A stretch of 54,687 nucleotides of DNA from Opitutaceae bacterium (lineage in GTDB: Bacteria > Verrucomicrobiota > Verrucomicrobiia > Opitutales > Opitutaceae), in contig JADJZJ010000025.1 in NCBI GenBank assembly GCA_016715765.1, positions 1-54,687 of the forward strand, read 5' to 3'. Under the pieces are notes generated by a model. It saw nothing but the letters and a program-made list of their open reading frames with translations, made no database searches and was not told the DNA's origin. Of the stretch, positions 8,301 through 15,013 are shown piece after piece. Position 1 is the first letter of the stretch, and each line of letters opens with the position of its first letter. Position numbers and translations under genes: made by a program.

Positions 8301-9598
8301 CCACCGTCCTCCAAGGCCCCCAGCTCCTCCAGCAATCCGTAGCCGGCGCGGATGGATTTCGCCGCGGGCATGTTGATGAAGGGAAACCGCTCGATGTCGC
8401 CGAGACCGAAAGCCTTCAACCGCAGGATGACATCCGCGAGGTTGGCGCGCTGGATTTCCGGCTGGGTGAAGCGGGGACGCTCCAGGAAATCCTTCTCGGA
8501 ATACAGCCGGATGCACACGCCGTCGGCCACCCGGCCGCTGCGGCCCTTGCGCTGGTCGGCGCTGGACTGCGACACCGGCTCGATCGGCAGGCGCCGGGTG
8601 CGGGCCTGCGGCGCGTAGCGGCTCATCCGCGCCAACCCCGTATCCACGACAAAGCGGATGCCCGGAATGGTGAGCGAGGTTTCGGCGATGTTGGTCGCCA
8701 CAATGATCTTCCGGGCCTGGGTCGGCGCGAAGACGCGTTGCTGCTCGGCATTCGTCAGCCGCCCGAACAGGGGCACGAGTTCGCAGCCGCGCAGGCGACG
8801 GCCCTCGAGCAGGTCCGAGGTCTCGCGGATGTCCCGCTCGCTCGGCATGAAGACCAAAATGTCGCCGGTCGGGCTGTCGCGCACGATCCGCTCCACGGCT
8901 TCCACGGCGCCGTCAATGTAGTGCAGCGCCTCGGCTCTCGCCTCCCGTTCGTCACCCTCCGCCGCATCACTGCCCAGTTCATCGAGCGGGGCATAGATGA
9001 CTTCCACCGGGTAGGTGCGGCCCGACACCTGCACGATCGGGGCGCCGTCGAAGGCCTGGCTGAACATCTCCGTGTCGATGGTCGCGGAGGTGATGATGAT
9101 CTTCAGCTCCGGGCGCTTGTAGCGCAGGGTCCGCAGGTGCCCGAGGAGAAAGTCGATGTTGAGCGAACGCTCGTGGGCCTCGTCGATAATGAGGGTGTCG
9201 TATTCGCGGAGCAGTGGGTCCCCCTGCACCTCGGCGAGCAGCATGCCGTCGGTCAGGAACTTGATCGTGGTCGCGGCGGTGGTCCGGTCGTTGAAGCGGA
9301 TCTTGCATCCGACCTCGCGGCCCCACTCCACCCCGAGTTCCTCGGCCACGCGCCGCGACACCGAAAGCGCGGCCACGCGGCGGGGTTGGGTGCAGGCGAT
9401 GCGCCCGCGGATGCCGCGACCGGCGGCGAGGCACATCTTGGGAATCTGGGTCGTCTTGCCGGAGCCCGTTTCACCCGCGAGAATCACGACCGCGTGCTGC
9501 TGGATGGTCGCGACAATCTCCTCCGCCCGGACGCTGATCGGCAGCTCGGGCGGGAAATCCAGACGGAAGGGAAACGCTTTGGTTGGGCGCGTGGACAC
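5357..9598 (-). CDS. hrpA: ATP-dependent RNA helicase HrpA (DEAH), with in-frame repeat insertions
   Basis: The protein is about 1413 residues counted from the GTG at 9598; E. coli HrpA has 1300. The upstream frame has no convincing ATG and would run into the divergent gene, so GTG is my best choice, with a TTG at 9637 as alternative. Motifs appear in HrpA order: Walker A GETGSGKT at 42-49, DEAH in LIIDEAHERSLNIDF at about 137, SAT in ITSATID, and the arginine-finger motif QRKGRSGRVADG. HA2 and OB regions follow, then the long C-terminal DUF3418 region ending ALDRLFRK. Two segments look foreign: residues about 1157-1215, coded by a nested A/G repeat (5954-6129), and residues about 432-443, coded by a short repeat-like stretch (8271-8302). 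The frame stays open through both. HrpA proteins act on RNA and ribosomes. Confidence 0.93.
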   Translation of the reverse strand: MSTRPTKAFPFRLDFPPELPISVRAEEIVATIQQHAVVILAGETGSGKTTQIPKMCLAAGRGIRGRIACTQPRRVAALSVSRRVAEELGVEWGREVGCKIRFNDRTTAATTIKFLTDGMLLAEVQGDPLLREYDTLIIDEAHERSLNIDFLLGHLRTLRYKRPELKIIITSATIDTEMFSQAFDGAPIVQVSGRTYPVEVIYAPLDELGSDAAEGDEREARAEALHYIDGAVEAVERIVRDSPTGDILVFMPSERDIRETSDLLEGRRLRGCELVPLFGRLTNAEQQRVFAPTQARKIIVATNIAETSLTIPGIRFVVDTGLARMSRYAPQARTRRLPIEPVSQSSADQRKGRSGRVADGVCIRLYSEKDFLERPRFTQPEIQRANLADVILRLKAFGLGDIERFPFINMPAAKSIRAGYGLLEELGALEDGGRANRPGEPRLGEDASPYLRELTAIGRELARLPVDPTVGRMILQARTEKALREVLVIAAGLSIQDPRERPLEKQAAADAAHRRFAHPDSDFLTLLNIWDAYHDEFETMAQSKLRRFCRDHFLSYTRMREWRDVHAQLAEVVQERGEKKVSSALQGVKDNDAKATAFGTPPYRAIHRAILSGLLGNIAHIDEQQGGYKAAHDRRVTLFPGSVLFRREEPKKRPSVAKAVEGSGASGKRLPRWIMAAEIMETTRLYARTCARLDPLWALELGRHLVRTAHSEPFWDAEKGRVMVKQRTRLYGLELETRAVGFGKIDPVQATEIFIREGLVNDTITWPFDFLAHNRKVRDRIELILTRTRDSGYLNLDEALYRFYAARLLGGIATEAGRTPGISAVAELVDLVRERKAAEPRFLMCEPDDLRDPATLSHDADEFPEALPLDNRALPLNYAYKPGQAEDGVTLDVNVREAEALTPAALDWAVPGHLQAKVEHYLRTLPKDLRRAFVPLAETAKSVVEQVAQRDRLTGRRETLPEALAAQLRERFRIALDPALWADKPLPDHLRVRVRVLDDDGRELCAGRDLGELQSALGKRQREASVSIAREEPEAWRRARTQWEKPAQTTWTFGDVPVRVLVAEPSGVPVHAYPGLMAVDAGVSLRLFKSADEAVAATRAGLTALLELQLRYDLGWLERDLRKLRELGPLLATLAPLADLQAHALHSIRSWVCDADRCRAESPPSPGLLRTGPNPATVGSPLAGAHAADERDSSASKLAAYGSVEGRRGSPPPYNLTAAAFAAAVEGAKADLRGLVPRLLDLLREILTLRQALLVHPHPFPGLERDLAALLPKDFLHVTPYGRLAHLPRYLKAMKLRADRWRLNPAKDTERGRQVDVYVKGLAKAGAGGHSAAGRDALRWLIEEFRVSLFAQELGTAEPVSTVKLDRLVAAAGGGPAAAPVAEPKLIRPITAETAKKAPPIKNLGALDRLFRK
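5954..6129. repeat. Nested family A/G composite repeat inside hrpA, in frame
   Basis: The order is a family A left arm (gttgtagggcgggggcgaac at 5954), a complete family G palindrome (5995-6067, arms cgtaggcagcgagcttgctc and cccgcgagcgggctgcctac), and a diverged family A right arm (gactccgccctgcaac to 6129). The same A-G-A arrangement is present between genes at 14838-14989. Here it is translated on the minus strand as part of hrpA without a stop codon. Confidence 0.88.
8271..8302. repeat. Possible short repeat-like insertion in hrpA
   Basis: The stretch agccgtggctcaccgggacg plus gttcgccctacc encodes GRANRPGEPRL on the minus strand. It lies between LLEELGALE and the conserved LTAIGRELARLPVDP region, where HrpA homologues usually have a short linker. 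From memory, tagggcgaacc...ggtgagcc stretches recur as intergenic repeats in related genomes. No second copy occurs in this window. Confidence 0.4.
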
Positions 9599-9644
9599 GA
9601 AGAGGCTTGAGATTCGGCGTCCGGGCGGGAATGACAACCCTTCG

Positions 9645-10154
9645 ATGCAACCGCCCCTCCTCCCGGCCACCGTCCTCGCCCGCCTCCTCCGGCTGGCCAG
9701 ATTGGACGGCACGGTGGTGCTCGCCATCGCGGGCGCCTTCGCCCTGGCCTCGGCTCTCGGCGGGAACCGCCTCGAGGTGCTGGTCGGCGTCCTGATCGCC
9801 GGGGCGGGCGCCTTGGAACTGCACGGCGCGGGGCTGCTGCGCGCGGGCGAGGTCCGGGGCATCAGCTGGCTCGTCGCCAGCCAGCTCTACCTGCTGGTCG
9901 CGGTGCTCGCCTACGTGGGGCTGCGGCTGATCAGCTTCGACCCCGCGCTTATCAACCTGATCATGACGGAGACGTTGCGGCAGAGGTACATCGACGCGGG
10001 GTTGACCCATGCGCAAATCGACCAGGTGGTTCAATTGAGCTATTACCTCACGTACGCCATCGTCGGCGTGCTGACCGTCGTGTACCAGGGCGGCTTGGCG
10101 ATTTACTATTACCGACGCCGCGATGCGGTGGAACAGGCGCTGTCGGAAGAGTGA
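9645..10154 (+). CDS. Four-span membrane protein of unknown function
   Basis: The start is the ATG at 9645 (MQPPLLPATVLARLL), giving 169 residues; the longer upstream frame is antisense to hrpA and is not credible. Four hydrophobic segments are visible: VVLAIAGAFALASAL, LEVLVGVLIAGAGALEL, SWLVASQLYLLVAVLAYVGL, and YYLTYAIVGVLTVVYQGGLA, followed by YYYRRRDA. The charged C-terminus probably stays in the cytoplasm. A soluble loop of about 35 residues (ETLRQRYIDAGLTHAQIDQV) separates spans three and four. It diverges from hrpA, with only some 46 bases between the presumed starts, so promoter elements of each must overlap the other gene's 5' region. I recognise no family. Confidence 0.8.
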   Translation: MQPPLLPATVLARLLRLARLDGTVVLAIAGAFALASALGGNRLEVLVGVLIAGAGALELHGAGLLRAGEVRGISWLVASQLYLLVAVLAYVGLRLISFDPALINLIMTETLRQRYIDAGLTHAQIDQVVQLSYYLTYAIVGVLTVVYQGGLAIYYYRRRDAVEQALSEE

Positions 10155-10224
10155 TTTGACCGTCCTGTATTTTCGGTCCGGTTTATGGAATGACGCAGGA
10201 ACGGAGATCCAGAGGAAGATGGAA

Positions 10225-10337
10225 TTAACCACAAAGAACACAAATTGATCCGTCCGGTTGGAGTGAATCTCCCGCGCGCCTATAGGCGCCTCGAATGATT
10301 CATTCGCATTCCGACCTTTGTGTTCTTTGTGGCTAAA
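10225..10337. repeat. Family D palindromic element, copy 2 (inverted relative to copies 1 and 3)
   Basis: The outer arms are ttaaccacaaagaacacaaa and tttgtgttctttgtggctaa. The central palindrome is gcgcctataggcgcc. The interior aligns with copy 3 (50171-50280) only after reverse complementing, so it inserted in the opposite orientation. The element fills most of the 246-base gap between the membrane protein and the sulfite-oxidase-like gene. Confidence 0.92.
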
Positions 10338-10400
10338 TGGATTGAGACCGTACATCGCCCGCACACTTGCACCAAGGCGCCGTACTCCTACCGTGCGGAC

Positions 10401-11042
10401 ATGTCGAAGGAACGGTACATCCTGGCGAAACAGAAATGGGCTGAGAAGCAGAAGGCTGCTGGCGTGACGGCGCGCACCACCCGCGCCACCGACCGCCTGC
10501 CGCCGGGGCAGAAGCTCACGGCCGGGTTTCCCGTCCTTGATCTCGGGGTGCAGCCCGAGATTCCGCTGCCGGCGTGGACGCTGACGATCGACGGCGAGGT
10601 GGAGAAGCCGACGACCCTCTCCTGGGCCCAGCTCAACGCCCTGCCGCAGGTGGAGGACGTGAGCGACTTCCACTGTGTGACCACCTGGAGCAAGTTCGAC
10701 TGCCGCTGGGCCGGCGTAGCCTTCACGACCCTGTACGAACTCGTGCAGCCGAAACCCGGGGCGCAGTTTGTCTATTTCACGAGCTACGACGACTACTCGA
10801 CCAACGTGCCGCTCGCGCAGTGCCTCGACGACGACGTGCTGCTGGCCACGAGTTTCGACGGCGCGCCGATCACCCGCGAGCATGGCGGCCCGGCCCGCAT
10901 CATCATCCCCAAACTCTACGCCTGGAAGGGCGCAAAGTTCGTGAAGGGCATCTCCTTCCTCCGGGAGGACAAACTCGGCTTCTGGGAAGTCCGCGGCTAT
11001 TCCAACACCGGCGACCCCTGGACCGAGGACCGGTACGCGTGA
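10401..11042 (+). CDS. Sulfite-oxidase-like molybdopterin oxidoreductase (cytoplasmic type)
   Basis: The ATG at 10401 gives 213 residues (MSKERYILAKQKWAEKQK), typical of the short sulfite oxidase-like family that consists only of the Mo-cofactor domain. The metal-ligating Cys is Cys92 in SDFHCVTTWSKFDCRW. Family features that follow are GVAFTTLYELV, FTSYDDYSTNVPL, THE-like GAPITREHGGPARIIIPKLY and the C-terminal FWEVRGYSNTGDPW. There is no Tat or Sec signal and no dimerisation or haem domain, which separates it from YedY (MsrP) and from true sulfite oxidases. Electron acceptor and substrate are unknown. The convergent neighbour is a MobA-like protein, which fits a molybdenum-cofactor theme even though the two are not co-transcribed. 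Confidence 0.9.
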   Translation: MSKERYILAKQKWAEKQKAAGVTARTTRATDRLPPGQKLTAGFPVLDLGVQPEIPLPAWTLTIDGEVEKPTTLSWAQLNALPQVEDVSDFHCVTTWSKFDCRWAGVAFTTLYELVQPKPGAQFVYFTSYDDYSTNVPLAQCLDDDVLLATSFDGAPITREHGGPARIIIPKLYAWKGAKFVKGISFLREDKLGFWEVRGYSNTGDPWTEDRYA

Positions 11043-11072
11043 AGCGCGATGTGCCGGCTGACACCAGACCGA

Positions 11073-11160
11073 TTTAACCGCAAAGAACGCAGAGAACGCA
11101 AAGGAACCGAGCCCAACCTGCTCCGGGATTTTGCGTTCTTTGCGCTCTTTGCGGTTAAAT
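11073..11160. repeat. Family-D-like inverted repeat between sulfite-oxidase-like gene and mobA
   Basis: The arms are tttaaccgcaaagaacgcag and its complement ending ctctttgcggttaaat. It sits between two convergent genes. The TAA stop of mobA (11157-11155) is inside the right arm, so the element supplies the gene's stop codon. Confidence 0.88.
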
Positions 11161-11715
11161 CGGCTCGTTCCAGTTCTCGAACCACGGCGCTTCCTTGTCG
11201 CCGATCTCGCGCACGCTCATCTGCGCCCCGGCGGCGGCGATGAAGGCCTGCAGGGCGTAGTCGCCACGGCGCAGCGCGGCCTCGGCCGTGTTGCGCAGTT
11301 CGCATGGATAAATGGCCGCGAGCGGCTCGTAGAACTTTCCGCGCCGGCCGACGGCTCCCCGCCCGGGTGAGCAGTCCGCGGCGAGTTGCCTGAACCACTC
11401 CGGTGGCATCTGCGGCAGGTCCACGGCCAGCACGATCAGGTGAGTGGTCCGGCACCGGGTCAGGGCCGCGGTGATGCCGGCGAGCGGGCCGGCGCCGGCG
11501 ACCGCGTCCGCCAGAGTCGTCACATCATTCGGCACCCACTCCTGTTCCGGACGCGCTGACAGAAAAAACTCCCCGGCCCCGGCCTGTTCCAGCAAACGCC
11601 ATTGCCGCCGCCACAAGGGTTCGCCCGCGCAGGGCAGCAGGGCCTTGTCCCGGCCCATGCGCACGGATCGGCCGGCGGCGAGCAGGACACCGCTGTATGT
11701 CGGAGCGGGAAACAT
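11155..11715 (-). CDS. mobA: Molybdenum cofactor guanylyltransferase, MobA-like
   Basis: This 186-residue protein has the MobA/MobA-like NTP-transferase N-terminus: GVLLAAGRSVRMGRDKALLP matches the LAGGxSxRMGxDK consensus, with Ala replacing the first Gly. A later AVDLPQMP contains the metal-binding Asp, and GAGPLAGITAAL is also typical. The family attaches GMP (or CMP for the MocA branch) to molybdopterin; the length and motif favour MobA. The convergent sulfite-oxidase-like gene encodes a Mo enzyme, although that family usually uses the unmodified or MPT form, so the functional link is only suggestive. The stop codon lies in the neighbouring repeat, so the last residue or two may have been changed by its insertion. 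Confidence 0.85.
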   Translation of the reverse strand: MFPAPTYSGVLLAAGRSVRMGRDKALLPCAGEPLWRRQWRLLEQAGAGEFFLSARPEQEWVPNDVTTLADAVAGAGPLAGITAALTRCRTTHLIVLAVDLPQMPPEWFRQLAADCSPGRGAVGRRGKFYEPLAAIYPCELRNTAEAALRRGDYALQAFIAAAGAQMSVREIGDKEAPWFENWNEPI

Positions 11716-12053
11716 GCACCTTCGCTAATGGCCGTCCGCCGCGAGGCAACCGTGGAGCTAGCACTGCTCCGTTGGGTTTCTGAACCGTCGCCCTGAATTC
11801 GGTCATTACCGCGGATCACGCGGATCGACGCGGATGCCTGAGGTATTATCCGCGACAATCCGCGTAATCCGCGGAAATGCATTCGCCAAGTCCCCGCCAG
11901 CGATACGTGCCACATGCAACACCCATGGAGCGTGCCAGAGTCCCTGCCCCCCCGACCGGTCCTGGCGAGGCCGGCGGCAACCGGGCGGTTGCCCGCCAAC
12001 GGGAAATTCCCGTTCGACACTGTGCAAAGCGGATCCCTAGCCTCCACGCCCGT
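11716..12053. other. Divergent intergenic region with a family C element
   Basis: This region lies between mobA (start 11715, minus) and the symporter (start 12054, plus). It holds the family C repeat at 11809-11876, and similarity to the 38543-38616 copy extends past the core to about 11930. The rest shows no gene. An open frame through it in phase with the symporter lacks coding character. Confidence 0.6.
11809..11876. repeat. Family C palindromic repeat, copy 1
   Basis: The arms are ccgcggatcacgcggatcga and a complement ending ccgcgtaatccgcggaa, with the inner ctgaggtattatccgcga shared exactly with copy 4 at 38543-38616. Similarity to copy 4 continues about 50 bases downstream (cccgccagcga, gtgcc). 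Confidence 0.92.
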
Positions 12054-13373
12054 ATGGCAAGCACCGACAACACCCTCGCCAATCGCATTCTGGTTGGACT
12101 GACCATCGGCGTGGTCGCCGGCATCGCCACCCTCGGCCTGGGCCGGCTGTATCCGGCCTCGCTGACCTTCATGCAGCAGGTTTCGACGAATTTCTTCGAT
12201 CCGTTCGGGCAGGTGTTCCTGCGCATGCTGTTCTTCGTGGTCATACCCCTCGTCTTCGCCTCGCTCGCCAGCGGCATCCTGCAACTTGGCCGGCTGGACA
12301 AACTCGGCCCGCTGGCCGGCCGGACCTTCGCCCTGTTTTTCGCCAACATGGCCATCGCGGTCACCCTGGGCCTGTTGATGATGGACCTGGTCAATCCCGG
12401 CAGCCAGTTGAGCGCCGCCACCAAGGACCAGCTCATGGCGGAATACGGCGGCGTCGCCCAACGGCACGTGGCGACCTCCGCCGGCCAGCAAGGTCTCACC
12501 CTGGCCTCGATCGTGGACATGTTCATGCCGCGCAACCTGTTCGGGGCCGTCAGCGGGCAGAACCGCGGGATGCTCGGCGAGGTGCTGCCCCTCATTCTGT
12601 TTGCGCTGCTCGTCGGCGCGGTCGGCACGCAGCTCGCCCCGGAGCGCCGGCGGAAACTGCAGGAAGCCCTCGACGTGGTGAACGAGCTGATGACCGGCAT
12701 CGTGCACCTGGCCCTGCGCCTCGCGCCGTACGCGGTGCCGGCGATGATCTACAGTGTCGTCGTCAAGACCGGCATGGAGATCATCCTCGCCCTGGGACTG
12801 TTCGTGCTGGGCTGCCTCGCCGTGATGATCCTGCATCTTTTCGGCGTGATGTCGCTGTGGCTGAAACTGTTCACCCGGCGCAAGCCCCGGCAGTTCTTCC
12901 GCGACATCCGGTCGGTGCTGATCACCGCGTTCTCCACGAGTTCGAGCAGCGCCACCATGGCGGCCTCCCTCGCCTGTGCGCGCGAGACCCTGAAGACCTC
13001 GCCCAGCACCACCGGTTTCGTCATTCCCCTGGGCGCCACGGTGAACATGAGCGGCACGGCGCTGTACGAAGGCTGCGTTGTGCTCTTCGTCGCGCAGGTG
13101 TTCGGCGTGGATCTGGGCGTCGGCCAGCAGCTCACCCTGCTGGTCCTGGCGGTCCTCAGCGCCGTCGCTGTCGCCGGCATTCCCGGCGGCTCACTGCCCC
13201 TGATTGCCGGACTCCTGGCGACCTTTGGCGTGCCGCCGGAAGGGCTCGGCATCATCCTCGGGGCCGACCGCATCCTCGACATGGCCCGGACCACGGTGAA
13301 CGTGGGCTGCGATCTTGTGACCACGGTGATCGTGGATGAACAGGTCAACCCGACGTCGGATCGCCCGGCCTAG
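12054..13373 (+). CDS. Dicarboxylate/amino acid:cation symporter (DAACS family)
   Basis: The start is the ATG at 12054 (MASTDNTLANRILVGLTIGV), giving 439 residues, the usual size for GltP/DctA/GltT relatives. Family motifs are all present: the serine-rich re-entrant loop (STSSSSATMAASL), GATVNMSGTALYEG, AGIPGGSLPLIAGLL and the substrate/Na-site segment DRILDMARTTVNVGCD. About eight hydrophobic segments and two re-entrant loops are expected. It carries acidic amino acids or C4-dicarboxylates with Na+ or H+; the Arg in ILDMARTT (the DMxRT position) is the one that binds a substrate side-chain carboxylate in GltPh. It is monocistronic and ends in a hairpin shared with the convergent MFS gene. 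Confidence 0.92.
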   Translation: MASTDNTLANRILVGLTIGVVAGIATLGLGRLYPASLTFMQQVSTNFFDPFGQVFLRMLFFVVIPLVFASLASGILQLGRLDKLGPLAGRTFALFFANMAIAVTLGLLMMDLVNPGSQLSAATKDQLMAEYGGVAQRHVATSAGQQGLTLASIVDMFMPRNLFGAVSGQNRGMLGEVLPLILFALLVGAVGTQLAPERRRKLQEALDVVNELMTGIVHLALRLAPYAVPAMIYSVVVKTGMEIILALGLFVLGCLAVMILHLFGVMSLWLKLFTRRKPRQFFRDIRSVLITAFSTSSSSATMAASLACARETLKTSPSTTGFVIPLGATVNMSGTALYEGCVVLFVAQVFGVDLGVGQQLTLLVLAVLSAVAVAGIPGGSLPLIAGLLATFGVPPEGLGIILGADRILDMARTTVNVGCDLVTTVIVDEQVNPTSDRPA

Positions 13374-13380
13374 CCGGGCG
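13362..13380. terminator. Hairpin between convergent genes, overlapping a stop codon
   Basis: The sequence cgcccggc-cta-gccgggcg forms a perfect 8-bp GC stem with a 3-base loop. The symporter's TAG stop lies in the loop and stem. It sits between the ends of two convergent genes (13373 and 13388) and lacks a U-run on either side, so it may stabilise or terminate both transcripts. Confidence 0.5.
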
Positions 13381-13387
13381 CGCTGGC

Positions 13388-14788
13388 CTACGACGCGGGA
13401 TCGGGTGGCGTGAAACTCTTTTCGCCGCCGAGCTTCTTCCACTGGAGGTAAAAAACAATCAGCGCAACCAGGGCGAGGGCGTTCAGGACCCCGCTCAGGA
13501 AGAAGGAATAACGGTAGTCGGCAATGCGCTGCATCAGCATGCCGACCACCGGCGGCGCCAGCACCTGGCCGACCATGCCAAAGATGTAGTTGGCGCTGAC
13601 GAACTGGCCGTAGCGCTCCCGGGGCAGCACCCGCGGACCCAGCGCCGTGGACGCGCCGAGATAGATGGAAATCGCCACCTGATTGACGCTCCACCAGATG
13701 AGCAGGGTCAGTTTCCCGTCCACGAACCAGAAGCAGCAGAAGTAGCTCAGCACGGTGAGCACCATGCCCACCAGCGCCACCCGGAGCGGATGAAAGTAGT
13801 CGGCCAGGAAGCCCACGATGAAGAAGGCCGGGATCTGCAGGACATAGGACCAGCCTTTCACCTCCCCGAAGTCCTGCAGGGAGAGGCCGAGGGTCGGGGC
13901 GTAACCCGGCTTGCCCGCCTGCGTGCCGAAAAAAATCACGTAGCCGAGCGGCACCAGCGACGCCCAGTAGAAGATCGTGATCACGAAAAAATTGAGATAA
14001 AAACGGTGCCGGAAGGAGGACTTGAAATATTCCCGGATGGCGCCCATCCGGCCGCCGGGGGCCTTGGGCGGAGGCGGCGGGTACTCCCCCTCCTTCACGT
14101 TCCAGATGATCAGGGTGAATCCGACGGCAAAAACGAGTCCGATCACGACGAAGACGTGCAGGGTGTAATTCTCGATGTAGCCCAGGGCCCATTGATTGAA
14201 GGCCATGCTGCCCAGCGCCCCGACCGAGCGGTAGATGCCGGTGAACTTGCCCATGACTTCCAATGGGATCACGTCGACGACCAGGCAGGCGAAACCCTGG
14301 ATGATGTAGGCGTTGAAAAGCAAAAAGCTCACAATCCCGACGCCGATCCACACGATCGAGCAGCCCGCGACCGTGACTGATTCAAATCCGACGGAGCTGA
14401 GCAGGCCGTGCACCCAAATGCCGCCGGGTTTCGCCGCCCCCAGCATGATGAGGCAGAACACGGCGGGCGGGGTCGCCCACAGCAGAAACGGCCGCCGCCG
14501 GCCCAGCCGCCCGCGGTGCCGGTCGCTCTGGGTGGCCACAATGGGATTCCAAAAGAACGCGATCGTCGGGGACAGGGTGCCCATCCAGCCCATCAGCGTG
14601 TCGCTCGCTCCCTGCCAGCGCAGGAGCAGACCCGTGACCGTCATCATCGACTCAAAGAGCTGAAAGACAAAATCCCCCCACAGCATCCAGAACACAACCA
14701 GGAGCAATTTATTGCGGGTGTAGGTCAGCGTGCCAACCCGGTACAGCTTGGGACCGGGCGCTGGAGAGGAATCGGATGCAGTGGACAT
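13388..14788 (-). CDS. GPH/SLC45-type MFS sugar transporter
   Basis: The start is the ATG at 14788 (MSTASDSSPAPGPKLYRVGT), giving 466 residues. Twelve hydrophobic segments can be counted. The loop after TM2 carries SDRHRGRLGRRRPFLL, the D-R-x(5)-G-R-R-x-P signature of the glycoside-pentoside-hexuronide/SLC45 branch of MFS. The first span region reads KLLLVVFWMLWGDFVFQLFE and the central loop is proline-rich (KEGEYPPPPPKAPGG). Such carriers import di- or oligosaccharides and uronides with H+ or Na+. It is the last gene of the minus-strand block that includes two heparinase-like lyases, so an unsaturated or uronic-acid-containing oligosaccharide is the likely cargo. A nested A/G repeat separates it from the lyase gene. 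Confidence 0.88.
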   Translation of the reverse strand: MSTASDSSPAPGPKLYRVGTLTYTRNKLLLVVFWMLWGDFVFQLFESMMTVTGLLLRWQGASDTLMGWMGTLSPTIAFFWNPIVATQSDRHRGRLGRRRPFLLWATPPAVFCLIMLGAAKPGGIWVHGLLSSVGFESVTVAGCSIVWIGVGIVSFLLFNAYIIQGFACLVVDVIPLEVMGKFTGIYRSVGALGSMAFNQWALGYIENYTLHVFVVIGLVFAVGFTLIIWNVKEGEYPPPPPKAPGGRMGAIREYFKSSFRHRFYLNFFVITIFYWASLVPLGYVIFFGTQAGKPGYAPTLGLSLQDFGEVKGWSYVLQIPAFFIVGFLADYFHPLRVALVGMVLTVLSYFCCFWFVDGKLTLLIWWSVNQVAISIYLGASTALGPRVLPRERYGQFVSANYIFGMVGQVLAPPVVGMLMQRIADYRYSFFLSGVLNALALVALIVFYLQWKKLGGEKSFTPPDPAS

Positions 14789-14837
14789 CAGCAAGAGGTG
14801 TTCAGGGCAGACCCGAAAGGTGTCCCGGGCATCTAAA

Positions 14838-14989
14838 TTGTAGGGCGGGGTCTCCGAACCCCGCCTGGGTCTTGGGCTCCGGTAGGCAGCGAGCTTGCTC
14901 GCGCTCGAAACGCGTGCGCAGGCCAAGTGAGCGCCCGCAAGCGGGCTGCCTACCGTTGAAGGCGGGGATCGGAATCCCCGCCCTACAAC
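14838..14989. repeat. Nested composite: family G palindrome inside family A
   Basis: The family A left arm (ttgtagggcggggtctccga at 14838) and right arm (ggcggggatcggaatccccg to 14989) flank a complete family G element (14880-14954, arms ggtaggcagcgagcttgctc and cgcaagcgggctgcctacc). The same nesting occurs within hrpA at 5954-6129. Confidence 0.93.
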
Positions 14990-15013
14990 AACCGACCCGG
15001 CTATTCAGGACCA

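Noticed and set aside
6632..9610. A 992-codon open frame opposite hrpA
   Set aside because: It is antisense to well-conserved helicase motifs, and its predicted protein has no domain resemblance and is rich in His, Arg and Gly.
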